Of a stretch of 64,000 bases of DNA, positions 39,001 to 54,000 are shown piece by piece. Within the stretch, counting starts at the first letter, position 1, and the number at the start of each line of letters is the position of its first letter. The stretch is taken from NCBI GenBank assembly GCA_009741485.1, contig CM019236.1, forward strand, positions 44,110,118-44,174,117, read 5' to 3'. The stretch comes from Malurus cyaneus samueli (lineage: Eukaryota > Chordata > Aves > Passeriformes > Maluridae). A program made the translations under genes and the position numbers. The notes beneath the pieces were generated by a model. It ran no database searches. It was not told where the DNA came from and saw nothing but the letters and a program-made list of their open reading frames with translations.

Positions 39001-42000
39001 AATGGTAGTATGAATGTTTCACTTGATATTCTTTTTAATAGAATAATAGTCCTTTTTTATCAAATTTGTTGTAATTTTGGCATTATAGAATATTTAACAA
39101 ATGTAATTCTTCTGCGTGTATGCAGATGGTCACTCAAATTTAAGGTATGTCTTAGATGGATGAAATTAACATTGTTATTGAATTGTATGCAGTCTTGCTA
39201 GGGATTTGCATTTGAAGACTGTGGCTGTTCATTTTATCTACAGCTCAGAACCTTTTTGTACCAATGTAAAAGTTTGTTAGTCTAGAGGAAGGTGAGTGGA
39301 TACTCTGCCACAAAAAAATTTGCAGAAGACTGTTCTAATTACTAACATGAACTTTGCTTTTTGTCTGTACCTCTAGAGTAAGGCTTTTTCAGCCTCATTT
39401 GTTCTACAATTTGTCGTAAGATAATGTTGTTTTCTGTTTCTTTTTTAGCCGATCCATTTGACCCATTCACAATGTCAAGTTCGGAGAATCAAGCCCTGTC
39501 TGGTCCAGATCTCTTTGGGGACTTCCTTAGTCCAACTTCAACATCTACAGCTAATACAGTTCCTTCCACACAAAGTTCACTTCCACCTTCTTCCAGCTCA
39601 GATTTCTTAAATTTAGGTGAGTGTGCTTCTGATATCTGTTTCTGAACAGTTTCTTCTTCTCTGTTTGTCTTTCAGTTTAGTCAAGGTGGATTAGTGTCTT
39701 AATATATCCTCTTGTTGTGTTTACTGTTTTAATTAGCTCTGTATTCTGGAAATGCAGATGCAAATGCACCAAGAAGCAAGTGTTTCCTGTATAATGTCAT
39801 GTTATTATGTATTATATGAGAAAATTTCTAGTATTGCTGACCATATATTAGGTGATGGTGTTTCCTCTCAATGATATTATAACTGAGGATACACAAACAT
39901 CTGCAGACTTACTTTATATATGATAGTATGCCATGTTGACTGCATTCATATTTAAAGATATTCTGGAAACTTGGAAGAGAAATGAGCAAGTCAAGTTATA
40001 ATATAGCCTGTTCTTAAAGTGCAAACTGAGGCTAGCTTGCACCTTCTTGACCTGAATGCATTCTGGTAATATACTTAGAAAGTATGTTATGTAATCCTCT
40101 AATCTTATTTGTTCCATTTCTCTGATATATTCTTGGCGAAGCCTTTTCCTCATGCATTTATTTTAAAATCTATTGATCTTTAGATGAAAAACTTTGTGAT
40201 ATGTTTAGTCTTCCATCATTGTTTAAAGGCAAACAGGCATTTGTAAAAATGGTGGAATGTTAGAGTTATGACTGTTAGAGCTTTTTTTAAAATCTGACTT
40301 TGAAAAGAAAATTGTCGGAAGAGCCGAAGGAAGACAAGCACATCCGATGATGATCAGCAAGTCTCAATTTTATTTCAAGTCCTCCGCATTTTTATAATCA
40401 AGATAATAAGCTCATACATATTGCAAAAGCATAGCTCATCATTGGACAATGCAATACTGGTCAATCCCACCCCTATGTGCCCACTTGCGGTTACAGTTCC
40501 TCTTTCCCTCGATAATTTTATCCTTCTTACATCCTCATTCGCCTCTTGCTATTGTGTAACAGCAGGTCCAAAGACACACTGTCCTTGAAGTCCCCTCTAG
40601 CTTAATGCTAGCTCAACTAGCTGAATCTCATCATGTCCTCCTTTACTCAGCAGCCATTCCTCAACAACATTCCCCACACTAAGTGTGGATTCTTTCCCAG
40701 GAATATGAATTGTGGTCAGTCATAAAGTTCCTCTCTGCTGCTCTCTTGTTCTCCGCTTTCTGCATAGGTTCTACCCACAAGATAGAGTCCTTTAAGAACA
40801 TGGGTCTCTGTAGGGTGCTGTCCTTTAGGAAGAGATTGCTGCATGGACATGATTCTCCCTAGTGCTGCAGCTCCTGCCAGGAACCTGATGCTGTGCGTGC
40901 TGCTCTCCCTGGGCTGTGGCTTGATCCACACCTATGTAGGGTCTTCCACAGGACTGCAGTGAGAGTATTGGTTCTACTGTGGTCTTTCCCACGTATTGCT
41001 AGGGAATCTGTGCCATGTGGAGCACCTCCTCACATTCCTTCTCCACTGACCTTGATGTCTCCAGGGCTGTTTCTGTCACGCTTCTCTCCCTTTTCTTACA
41101 GCTGCTGTGCAGCATTTTTTGCCTTCTCTAAAGTGTTTTCCCAAAGAGGCCACCATCTAGTTTGGAAGGCTTAGCTGTAGCTTGTGGTGAATCTGTTGGA
41201 GCTGGCTCTGTCCAACACAGAAGCCCAGGTCTCTCCTCAGACAGACTCCTTACAATATGCAGGTAGCTAGGATTGGTGGTATCATGCACCTTATCCTGAA
41301 CCCAGAGTGGTTTCTTCCCAGAGCTTATTGCAGGCAGCTTTGTCTTCCCCCTCCTTGTTTAGGTCCTTTCTCTAGTTGACTGTGCCTCTGAGTGATGCAG
41401 CCTGGGTGTTAGTGTATTTTTTTCTCTCCAGTTTATCTGTGGCTATCTGTCTGATTAGAGGAGGTCTTCCTCTCTGAAATAAAAGGCTACCCATGATTGC
41501 CCTTTCTACCATATGGTTAATCATTATATTCCAGCTGTGGTTAATTCTGCTGAGAAGATTCCACTTACTGCCTCCGTTCCCGTATTTTTGCTCTGTCCTG
41601 TAGATAGTAACAGCTTTAAGTTTCAGTTGTATACTTGTAGGGCTGCTAGTTTTATGCCACTATTGCCATCACTGCCATGAGGTTACCAAACATGATAAAT
41701 TTTTTGCACAATAGATTTGATCAATATGATCAAATCATCTGGCCTGTGGAGCATTATCTCCACCAGATTCTGCACCTGGGATGGGGCAACGCTGGATGTA
41801 TAGGCAGACTGGGGAACAAGAGGCTGGAGAGCAGCCTTCAAGGAAAGGTACCTGGGAGTCTTGGTCAATGGCAAGTTAAATTTGAGCCAGCAGTGCCCTG
41901 GCAGCCATGAGAGCCAAGCATGTCTTGGAGGATATCAGGCACAGCTTTTCCAGCTGGGCAAGGGAGGGGATTGTCCAGCTCTGCTCTACACTGGGGTGAC

Positions 42001-45000
42001 CTCACCTCAAGTACTGGGGACAGTTTTGAGTGCCACAAGACAAAAAAGACATTGAGCTGTTAGAAAGTATGTAAAGAAGGGCCATGAGGATGATGAAGGG
42101 CCTTGAGGAGAAGCCATATGAGGGGTGGCTGAGGTCTCTTGATCTGTTCAGCCTGAATGAGACTGAGGGGAAGCCTCATGGCAGTTTGCAGCTTCCTTGT
42201 GAGGAGGAGGGGCAGGCACTGATCTTCTCTCTGTGGTGACCAGTGACATGACCTGACGTAATGGTCTGAAGCAGTTAAGGGGAGGTTTAGGTTGGATATC
42301 AGGAAAAGGTTCCTCTCCTAGAGGCCGGTTGGGCACTGGAACAGCCTGATAGGACTTCCAGAAGCATTTGGAAAACACTCAGGCATACGGTATGATTCTT
42401 GGAGTTGTTCTGTGCAAAGCCAGGAGCCAGACTCCATAATCCTTGTAGCTCCCTTGCAACTCAGCATATTTTGTTATCTCAGCCAGAATCTAACTTGAGG
42501 CACGGACCTCTGGAGATTTTCAGTTGTGATTGCTGAAGCATGTCAAAGGGTCAAGTAAAGCAGGCTGTTCAGGACACATCCTTGCTGGTTTTTACTATTT
42601 ACAGAGATACAGACTTTACAGCTGGGCAACCTGTGCCAGTGTTGGAGAGGAAAATAAGTATTTTTTTAATGGAGTTCCCTGTGTTATTCACTTTGTGCCC
42701 ATTTCCTCTTGTCCTTCCACTAGGCAACATAGAAAAGTATGTCTCAGTCTTTTTTTCAGTCTCTTAACATTAAATATTTTTACACATTTTTAAGATGGTT
42801 CCCAGTTCTTTTCTCCAAGTTAAAGAATCCTCATATCAGAGACGAGATAAAAACACTTTTATGTGTTAAATTTAAATTGGAAAAATAAAAATATGTATTC
42901 TCTTCACTAAATGTTTAACTACAACCTTAAGGAGATCGCCATCAATGTTCAGCTGTTAGGAACATTTGAACAAGAATAAAAAGGAATGTTCTTCCGTCTG
43001 ACTTCAATGCTTGTTATGTTTAATATGTTATTATTTTTTTATTATTATTATTTATGCTTCTCTTCTGATTTTGCTTGATAGCTTGCACCTTGGCAAGAGC
43101 ATTGGGATATCTTCTATTTTAATGCAATTTCTGGAGCTTTCTGCCCACATAGGAAAAGTTACTTGGAAGATTACCATTCTTTCAGCTTGTTTGTTTAACA
43201 GTATTTCTCTATTGCTATGCAGTAGCATACAATAGTCTTTAAAAACTGTATGGAAGAGGAGGAACTGGGGTAACATTTCATGCTCCTTTACATTTGTCTT
43301 TCAAATTAGAGCTTTTAATCTGTATTTAGCTGTTTATATATTTGAGTCTTTAGCATTATATCCAGTTACAGGTATCAATTTTATCAAGAAAACTAGGAGT
43401 ATTAATACTTATATTGCTTTTAATGTGAATTTGTGAGTCCTGAAGGAATAGGATCACTGGGACCCAGAGAAGAAAGGATGAATAATTCTCAAATGACGTA
43501 TTTGGAAAATTGTGTCAAGTGAGCAGAAGAAGGTGCAAACATGAGGTCATTAAAGTTAGGGAAAGAAATTTAAACTAAAAATAAATTAGTAGTAATGTCA
43601 GTGACTATTCAAAATGAGTTGCAGTAGTGAGATTTGATGAATCTACTGTTGGAACAGTAATAAGCATCTAGAGTCAAATTTTAGTGATGGATAAGCATTG
43701 TTTGTAGTTAATAATAAATGATTACTAAACTGCTATAGATACCAGGAGTAAAGTTGTTCCAGTGAACACAAGTTCAAGACTTAGAATTTTAAACTTGTAT
43801 TTCTCAAATGTTGGCTTGAAATTTAACATGATAGGAGTTTTTAAATGACTGTTCTTATGTAATATCTGGTCTCTTAACACATTCTGTCCTGCAATAGGAA
43901 AATGTACTGTTGCTGCTAAACAGCTGTGTATTAACAAGGTAACTTAATTTTCTTTTGGATTTTTCAAGTACCAGATTATCTTTAATGCAGGCTGAGTCAG
44001 AAATGTATTTCCTGAAAAGACAGCAGGAAAGAGATTTGGAAGGTGATCAAAGAAAACCTGAGTGATCAAATTAGTTTTGTCCTGAGTAGAAATTAGATTC
44101 TGTGAATTTGTATTCTCAGACAGGCTTTAGGCAAGGTTGAAAAAACCTTGCATCATACTAAACCAGCCTCTTGGTTCAAAGAAAATCCTGTTGTCATGTG
44201 TGATTAAAGGATTTCCTGTGGACATGACAAGTTAAATAAAGAAAACTTTATTGTGTGTAGAATATAGTAAAATGCAGTTCTCTTATTTTGGGAAACTGGA
44301 AAGTGTGATCTGATTACCACCAATTTTTTCTTGCATCTTAGGTTGATTTGAGCAGTGTTAGTAAAGAACACAATTTTTTGCCCTGACCTCCTATGGTTCA
44401 CTGCTGTATGGCTAAGGTTTATCAATGTGTGTATTAAAAAACTTAGAGGCAGCTATGTATGGGTCTGCATGCCCGTTACGTTAATTGCTTCCATTTTTGG
44501 AATATTGAGCTATGTTTTACCATTTCTTCTTGTGTTTTGCTCCTGTGTCTTAATGTGTCTGCATGAATTCCAATGTGTCAGTTACAAAAGTAGGGATTTG
44601 GTATGTAGTTTCATCCTACCTCTTCGGAATATGTAGAAGTCACAGTATTGTGTTGATAACACTGTTTCTTGATGTTAAAATCTCACATAATGCCCAGGTT
44701 ATAGAGCTAAAAAGCAGATGACATAAGTAGTTTTAGGAGGAACAGGTTATCTGTTTGGTGTATTGTACATTGCGTTATTTCAGATTTTTCTGCTATGTGT
44801 AGTGGATGTATATGAGCTTTTACTATTAATAGTGAGTTTACTGCTGTACATAGCAGTAGGCTACTTCCTGCTTAGTTAAGGGTGGGTGAGGCAATGAACT
44901 TGACTGTTCTTAAGCCAGCTATTACAAAACAGCTGATTCCCATAGTATGTTCTCAATCCTTCAAATGGATTCAACTGTAATTTATTTTTCTTATTTCTCT

Positions 45001-48000
45001 CTACTTATTTTCATAATAGCTAATTTCCTATGTTGTTGTTAATTTTCTTATGCCCCTGTAAAAAGAATTTTAATAGCAGAGATTGTAGGACAAAATAATT
45101 TCTAGTCTAAAAATCAGTATTAATACTAAAATTAATATGAATTCAATTCCTGATTAACTTTTGGGAGTGGTATGTGATAGAGTGAAGTTATAAACTGATG
45201 AATAGGTGCTGGTTTATAGCCAGTGACACTGCTGTGTAGCAGACAGCTGGAATCCTGAGTATTGAGGCAGGTATATGCTGTTCTCCCATGGCTTCAGAGG
45301 CAGAAAGATGAAGCTTAAGTCTGGAGCAAGGGCTGGAAATTGTGCATACTTCCTACATTTTATTCTGATGTTTTCCTTCACGTGCAGTGACGAATACTGC
45401 TGGAATATAGGCATTCAGCAGATATTTGTTGCACAGTATTTGATGTGCTTCACTGCAGCTCTAAGATCTAATTATAAATAGTATTACTAGACTGAGATAC
45501 TAGAGGGGTTTTTAATTTGCTTCTAATTATTTCCTCAACTAAGAGGATTTGATGTCAATATTCAGAATGTTGAGAAGCTGAGAGAAATGAAAGGCTGAGG
45601 TTTAGTAGTCGAAACATTGAAAGCGTCAAAATGTCACTGCTTTTGTAAGGACAAAAAGTTGGTTAACTTTCTAAACCCTATGTTTATGAAATGTCTTAGA
45701 GCACCACTGAATGTATTGGTTTTACTGAAAGACCGCCTCTCTCTGTAGCACTGACTTGTCATAGCATTAAAGAAGGCGTTACATTCAAAAACTGTCTTGC
45801 TGCACTGTGAGTCTGCACAAGCTGTGCTAGAGGAGAGTGCTCAGAGCTGGCATGCAGCTTTGAGTGTTCCATACATAGAATATCTCATTCTGAGGATGGC
45901 TCACCTTGTAGTTCATCTAAGTAAGTGCAGAATCATTTGCAAGTGTCAGGGATGGCAGTTATACCTTTGGGTGGGATATGACATTTTCCATCAGTTAGTG
46001 GAAGCACCCTTGTATGCTTTTAAATATGACTTATTCATATAGATGGCTTGATGATTTTGTTTTGCATATAGAAAAGTGGCTTTTGTCCAGGGAGCTAGAA
46101 TTTCTTAACCTTTTCTAAGAAAAAATGACTCTTCCCGTGTACTGCTCCTCAGTTTGTGTGTTACAGCTAAAGGGGTATATTAGTTGGCCAAGAGACCCGT
46201 TTGTCACAAGAGCCCTGGTTTAGGCAAACTTTCAGTTTGACCTGGCTTCACCTGTGTAGAACCCAGACTGCTGAGTGATGAAGAGCACCATTCATGGAGC
46301 ACTGCTGCTTTCTGCCTAACTGCTATGTTGTGAGGGCATGCCCTAGATCCATACCTGAGCTGGTCCTTTTGGTCAGGAGACCTAAGCTGTTAAATTCATA
46401 GCATTGCCTGTGCCTGAAAATAACTTATCTAGGAAATGTATGGGTTGTCTTAAAATAGAAATGGAGGAATTCCAGTGGTAAAACCCTTCTGAGTCCTGTT
46501 CAAGACTGCACTAGTGTTACCAAGAAATGTAAGCAAGCTGTGTGGCTGACAATGTGGTGCGTGTTCTGTTGGTATTAGCAAAATATATGTTATTACGATG
46601 GTTTTCTAAAGCATAAAAATGTTTCTTTGTTCTGCTGTAGGCAGCCTAACTCCAGAGCCACCTAAAATATCATCTTCTACAAGCCATCCAGATCTCTTAA
46701 GTGGATGGGATTCTTGGGCAGATTCCTCAACAGCCAGCAGTGTGGCGTCACCACAGCTGAAGCCTATTTCTGAAGGTATAATGAAATTAAGTTTTTTTTG
46801 TCTGAGGAATACTCCAGACTTTGTCAGTTTAATCACCTGAAACTGCTGAACGTGTCTTTATGCATTTTTGCTTTGTTGCCTAAATGCTTTAGTAAGGCAC
46901 TTGTGTAGTTTCTCAGATTTAGGTACAAGGAATTGAATGGTTTCAATTCTCTGTAGTAATGGTGATTCTTGTCATGATAAAAGATGGTGTGAAGCAGAAT
47001 GCTGGGGAGGTTTGCATGAAGTAGAGGTCTTACTTTTATTCTGTCTCTCAATTTCCAAATAGACCAGGTATGTGATGTGTCTGTTTATTATACAGGCCAA
47101 GCTTTTACCACTGTCAGCCAGTCCAGTATGTCTTCAGGTCTGTCTTTCAGCCAGGTGAAATCTCAGAACTTTGATCCTTTTGCTGATCTGGCCAATCTGG
47201 GATCTGGTCTTCCAGGTAAGAACTTAATTTTGATAGACTATACCTGGTACCTCTACTGTTTGATTTGCTTCTTGTACCAATAAATATTACTAGCCTATAA
47301 AGGAAGGTGTTTCCTTTTAATTGTTAACAACCAGCTGGCGATATTTGCTGAGAACTGGTGATTAGCAAAAGATTTAATTGTACAGATATTGTGTGAAACA
47401 TTCAGAATAATATTTCAGAAGATAATCACAGCTGTGATATAGAACCAATAAAAATAATGCTTCAGAATCTAGTTGAGATGGTAAGAGAGACCAGGAGTTG
47501 CTGATTCAGTAACTAAGTGTAAGGTTTCTTGCCTAGCATTGATTAATACTATTTTTGAAGGATTAAAAATGAAAACTGGATTAAATTAGTTAGGTTTGTT
47601 AGTTCCAAAGTAACAGTTGTTTTCCTGTTAATTTCATACTTTCCATTGAATTCAGTAGACCTTCATCGCTCTGCTATTCACATCTGCTATATTTGTACAG
47701 TGAACACAAATCAAGCCAGTATATGTACAGGAGAACCAAAAGCATTGTGAACATCTGTCGATATACAGTGGTGGGCATAAGGAGTTATGGAAGATAAGAC
47801 ATGTGCGGAGTAACACATATTCCAGTGTGTTCTATTGGCCTGAAATTTGGGAATTAACCCTGTAGCATTCTCAAAAGAGTTGGAAAAATGAAGAGCAGTG
47901 AAAAGAGCCGAGGTCTTTGCATTTCAAAGCCCACACTGCCATAACAAATGTGACCAGCTGCCCAGAGTACAAGGAATGGTTCAGAGCAATGTAGTATTGC

Positions 48001-51000
48001 TGAATTGCAGAAACATGTTTTTCTCTTAACTTGGAGCTGATGAAAGTTTTACCCTGTTGCCTTGGCAGTTAGGATTGTGTATTGAATTGAGTACCAGTGG
48101 AATTCTTATAGAAACACTAGGTAACATGCAGTGTTTGACTTCTTGATCTTGCTTGTGCATAATCACTGCAAAATTCTGGTGTTTAAGCTGCTTTGCAGTA
48201 AACAATTCTCTGAAATTTTGTAATTTAATAGTTCAGGTTAATACAGATTCTTTAATCTACAGATAGTGTGACAGTAAAAAAGTCAATTTATCTTTGATTT
48301 CAAGATGCATGTATAGCGTACAGTGAATGTAGTGAAAGAAATGGAACTAATTTTAGCAGGACTTAGGTCGATTCATTACTCTGTCAGTTAGCTTTCAATG
48401 GGAAAAATTACTGCATTAAAATGTAGCTGGATGTCATTGTCCTAGTTAATATTTTCAGACTTGAAATGAATTTTCAAGGCATCACAAGAACTGGAATTCA
48501 GACTGTTGAATTTTTCATAAGAGTTTTTTGGCTTCCACATGCAAGAGATTGTTCTGGAAGAAAATGCATGACAATGCAAGTTGCTTAAATTTAAGAATGC
48601 TATATAAGTGTAAATGAAACAGTAACTAGAAGTAGTTAATAGAGGTGTGTTGGGATAGTATTAGGATATCAGCAGTGTTCTGTGCTGGTTGGTTAACACT
48701 CTCTAGGAATGGTCTTGTATCAGAAAGTAGGACTGTGGTGTTGAAAAGTGTCTGTGAACAGTGAGGCCATGACTTGTCCTACAGGAAAAATTCGTTGGCC
48801 TTGAAAACTGGCATAATGAAAGTAGAATGCTTTGAAGGAATAGGAGAGAGAATTTTTCAGTGTGGGGGGTTATTTACTCTGACTAGTAACAATTTTTTTC
48901 TGTAAATTTCACAAGTTGTCAAGGGCTGAAGACTGAGTTGACTGCAATTGAGTGATTTCATGAAAAAACAGTGCATTCCTGGAATTTATTAGGTGTTGTA
49001 TTGCAATACTAGATTTTATCAGGTGTGGTATTTCAAGATAGTGTGTAGGACCTTGTATATGGCCCCGGGGAGATATCATCTTGTGCAGGTTAGAACTATG
49101 AGCAGCTGCTGTGAAAAAGAGGTAGCAGGAGAGCTGAAGTGTGAGGAGCCATTTTTCAAAGAGCAAACCAAGTTTACATTGCTGTGTATACCCAGACGAG
49201 CTTGGCCTATTCACAGTGGGGTGGTCACAGTATCTCCTGCAAGTTGCAATGCTTTTCTTGTGAATGCTAAAAATGTGTATTGTAGAATAATCTTCTCATC
49301 TTGCTTAAACAGTAGTACAAGGAGTCACTAGAGACCTTGAAAGCATTCATCTGAAAATATTTTCGTTCTATGACCTTAGTTTGTAAGTAAATATTTGTGC
49401 ACTGCACATTAGCAGAGGTGTACTGAAGTGGGAGGTAGAACTACTGTTACTTTATTATCTCCTGGCCTGACACATGCCTGACCCTTCAGATAAGAGTGCA
49501 TGTTTTTGCTCAACTGACAGTTGAGACGTTGAGTTGTAAAAGAAGACTTTCATGCCTCCAGTTCCTGCTCTTAAAGTTATGTTTTAATGAGACTCTTAAA
49601 TTCACTATACCCGCACTTTCCTGTTACATTTTCTCTTGTATGGTGGTATTCTGTGAGCTATGTGGTTATATATCAAGACCAAACTGACCTTGTATTGAAC
49701 AGGTAGCAGGCACTGACCTGATCAACTAACTTAGTATTTATTGTTAGGTTCATCCACTGGTGGACTCTTGGGTAGTGGATTTAATCAGAAGACTGTTCCA
49801 TCTCAGAAACCGGGAAATCAATGGCAGAAATCCCACAAACCACAAACAACTTCATGGCCATCCCAGACTAAGTCCAGCACAGCACCTAAGCCCAACTACA
49901 CAGTGAACTTGAGTGTTATCGGAGGACGAGAAGAAAGAGGAGTTAGAGCTCCAAGTTTTGGTAAGTTTTCTGAATGAGCTTTCTGAATTACTTCCAATGT
50001 TCCATGTGAATAAAAGTAAGGTCTCTACTTCTGCTGTTACCTACAGAAGCTCTTCCACCTTCATAATTTTATTTACATTTAGGTTGTCTCTAGTAAAAAA
50101 CAGAAAAAGACTTGGCAAGTCTGGTATTCTGCTTTTCCAAAGCTATCCCAGTACATAACAGATAAATTGACAGTGGCACAACTATATGTGAGTTTGGTCA
50201 TAAAGTTTCGAGGCCACTCACCCCCTGACCCACATGGGTACTGATTTTGTATCACTGAGTTTAGAAACATAAATTTGATCCATCTGGGCAGAGATGGTTG
50301 ATATTGTTGCTTCATGTTTGTGTGTTTGTGATACACAAGTAAAGGGATGCAGTGTTTTTCCTAGCTGAAGAAGAGTAGCTAGTCTTGAGAAAGATCGTGA
50401 TTAAAATAACTAAAAATTCTTGTGTTTGAAAGTGATATGGGGACAGGAAAAGGTGAAATCATACAGTCCTTTCAGATATTCCCACTGAATAGGCAAACCT
50501 TGAATTATAGAAGAGGCCAACCCTATTTCTTTATGATCTTTCTTGGAAAAATTTATTTTCTGGTGTTTTCATGTTGAGATTCTGCCTGCCTTAAACTGGC
50601 ATATAAGTGAACAGCAGGTACTTCTTAAAGTTGAAATTCTTCTGTTGGTCCATATTTGGAAAAAGGTGTCAGGATGAAAGGCAGTGATCATAGGTTGCAG
50701 CATGGCAGAGTCTGTAGAACAAGGCAAAAAATCAATTGGCATGATGAAATGCTGCAACAGGATGTTGTAATTCCTCTCCGTTGAAAACAGATGGACCTCA
50801 GCTGTACAAGGACCTAACAAAAGTAACTAGTTGTCCTTGTGTCGAGTGGGAATTGGACTAGGTAACATCCAGAGGCCTCTTCAGTTATTCTACAGTTGTC
50901 TGAAGTTTGTTGGTTCTGTAATGAATAATTATGTTGGTTATTTTATCCCTTCATTATTATGTATAAGTTTTAACATACTTAGATGTTGACTACATGTTTT

Positions 51001-54000
51001 CAACTAGAGTATTGGTTATATTCAACTGAGTGTATGGTTACTTGAAAAACTCCTGCACAGCATTTAGAACTAACTTAAAATGGAAGAATGGAATGATTTC
51101 CAAAATCATGGATAGATGTGTGATGCCTCAAATCTACTCAATTTTTTTTTAAAAAGGACATACAGGTATTTAGTCAGAGGTTAGCATGTGAGGTGGTCTG
51201 CTCTGCTGGACTGAAAATGTTTTCGTGATCCCTTTTATTTCTATGTGTAGTCTTGCGGCATTTGTTGTCACTGAAGAATATTTATCATGGTAGTGATAGA
51301 TATACCTGGAGGGTATGTAAGTGTAATATATTTCCCCTGTTAATGTATTCTCCTGTGTAACTTTTCATTTAATATTTTTTCTCCTTTCATAGGTCAAAAG
51401 CCAAAAGTTTCAGAAAATGATTTTGAGGATCTCTTATCTAATCAAGGATTTTCAGCAAAATCTGATAAAAAGGGACCAAAGACAATTGCTGAGATGAGAA
51501 AACAAGAGATGTCTAAAGACATGGACCCCTTAAAACTCAAGGTTGGTTTAACAGTGATTTTGATTTAAGTGAAAATCTGATTTTATGCTTAGAATTGCTG
51601 ATAACAGAGCAGAAGGATATAATGACTTACAGAGAAACTAATGGTTTAGCTGATGATACAAAAATATGCTTTAAAAATGAGTCATGTGAGAATAGCTGTC
51701 TTTAGTGTGACCATGTACTTTCATTTACTGGTTAATAAGTGCTGCTGCTGTTGTAAGAAGTTACTAGAGGGTGCACTTCTGGACTTAGGCTATATAACTA
51801 GTTTAGGAGGTGTTCTTGTTATTTTTGCTGTTCTTGTATATTTTTGTGACACATTAGTCATTCGTAACTTCACGTATTAATATACTTTCAGGTTTGTAGT
51901 CTGTATGTTTTGGTGCTTTAGTAAAGTATGTGAAAGGACTTAGAGGGACACTGAAACTTGTTTCTATGGGGTGTCCTGGCTGAAGAGAGCGTGCATTGCT
52001 TGCATGTTGGGTGCCTTTTAACACATATCGCCACAAATAGAAAAAAGTAGATAATTAGAAGCCACCCTCACTGGCGATATAGGGCAGAGATTTTCATACT
52101 GTGTAACTATCAATGAAGACACTGTATCCTCCTTATATCATGGCTTGAACATTGCTGTTAAAGTCTGCAAAGTTGTTGTAATTGACTGTGGGCGTATCTC
52201 AAAGATATGTGCACCTCTGCAAGTTGCTTAAGTAGACATTAAATATTAACAGACATGATCTTTTATAAAAAGCTTGTACAAAAGAAGTTTTAAAATATAT
52301 TTACACTTCTGTTCAAATAAAGTAATATTTCAGTGGCTGTGTCCTGACAGGGACCAGATTAATGTAATATCTAACAGGTATTTTTAATTATTCCTGTCAA
52401 TTCTCTTGCCATTACTTTTACATGGGTTTGTAATGTTTAACCATCTCAGTAATTCTCTTGCAATGAATTTCTGAATTTCTGCAATAAACTCGTCATAGTG
52501 ATCTATTCCCTAGTGGTAGATGCAAAATACCAATTTTTGGGTGGCTAGGATGATTGAATTTGGGGAGTGAGTGCAGTAGGACAATTGTACTTGAGTCTTT
52601 ATCATATGGTCTTGCAAAGAGTGAAGATTGTTTGCAGAGGCTGAGAATGCATATAGTGCTGCATTCAGTTCTATGTATTCTGATTTTTCCAGATTCTTGA
52701 ATGGATTGAAGGAAAGGAGAGAAATATTAGAGCATTAATATCCACTCTTCATACAGTACTTTGGGAAGGGGAAAATAAGTGGAAACCAGTCAGCATGGCA
52801 GATTTAGTGACTCCTGAACAAGTAAAGAAGTACTACAGGAGAGCAGTGCTTGTGGTTCATCCTGATAAGGTAAGCGTGTTCCTCTTTATTTCAGAAGAAA
52901 TACAGACTACTTTTACCATACCATGCTGGTCACTGGCAAATGCCTTGCTTCTCAATCAACACTCTAGATGCTCTTTAGTTTGCTTTTATTGTCTTCTCCA
53001 TGTAATGTCCTACTGTGTAATACAGGTAATACAGGATTATTGTCATCCTGACACAGCACAGAATTCAACAGACAAGTTTTAACAAAGGAAAGATCCCATT
53101 AAGGTTGTACTGAGTACCAAAGTCATGCTAGGTTCTGACTAACAGCTGATAGATTTAATGCTGATTAGTGGAATGTTTCATTTCTGTGAATTAGTCCTTT
53201 GGAACTAAGATGGAGACTCAGAGACTGTCACAGCAAAACTGGTAGGAAAAGCCTGCTGAACCTCATTTACCAAACCATTTTTACTTGTAAAAGTAAACTT
53301 GCTAGAATAAACGAATTATCAGATGAAAAGTATTTAATGAGTATTGCATTACAGTTGTTTTTTTAAAAATATTTAATGCATCCCAATGTATCAAGCTAGC
53401 TTCTTACTCTGAGCCATTGAATTACATATAAAGATAGGCATTGTTAGGATGTACTGGGTCTGAATTTTCAGGTTTGCATTCCCTAGTGTTTTGGTGAGCC
53501 ATAATCTAAACCCTATGTTGTTTTGTGCCCATACAGAAAAAAAACAAGTCAATCTGGTTTTTTTTTGTTCCCTCCTGTCCTTCAATGTTCTTGGCCATAT
53601 GACTTCTTCCATCTTTGTGGTGGTTTTTTTAGGTGTTTTCTGTAAACCCCTTAATGCATCAGTTTCGGAATGCAGCTCTTTAAGACATACTCATCTTCCT
53701 TGTTTTTTTTATTCCGCCACTTACCTGTTAAAGCACTCTCTAAACATGTCAATAAAGTACCAAATCTGGCAAAAACTAGGCAGCAGGAGAAAGGGAAGAA
53801 TACTGGAGGGCTCTGGGGCTTCTCTTTTTTGTTGGAAAAAACTATGTGTTGGGACTTTATTAACCATGAGGGTTGGGTTGTGTTGGCCCAGAGTCAGGGC
53901 TGCTGTGAAACAGGCAGGGAATTAGGAGTGTCCTGTCTTTGAGTTTGGAAGCAAAAACACACAGGAGGTGCTGTGTCAGTCATGTTGAAACTTAAAATGA

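Larger units (their letters stand above)
39617..46640 (+). other. GAK: GAK intron 22 (7.0 kb) with a repeat cluster
   Basis: Contains the possible LTR-type or composite repeat at about 40313-41650 and a long CR1 fragment at 41765-42475. The rest (42476-46640) is AT-rich sequence without recognised elements; several 60-90-codon open frames are not protein-like. Confidence 0.8.

Noticed and set aside
38962..39201. Possible extra GAK exon starting near 38983 after a CCCCAG acceptor
   Set aside because: The only nearby donor would give a 28-base exon of the wrong phase, and exons 21 and 22 already join in phase with no missing human counterpart.
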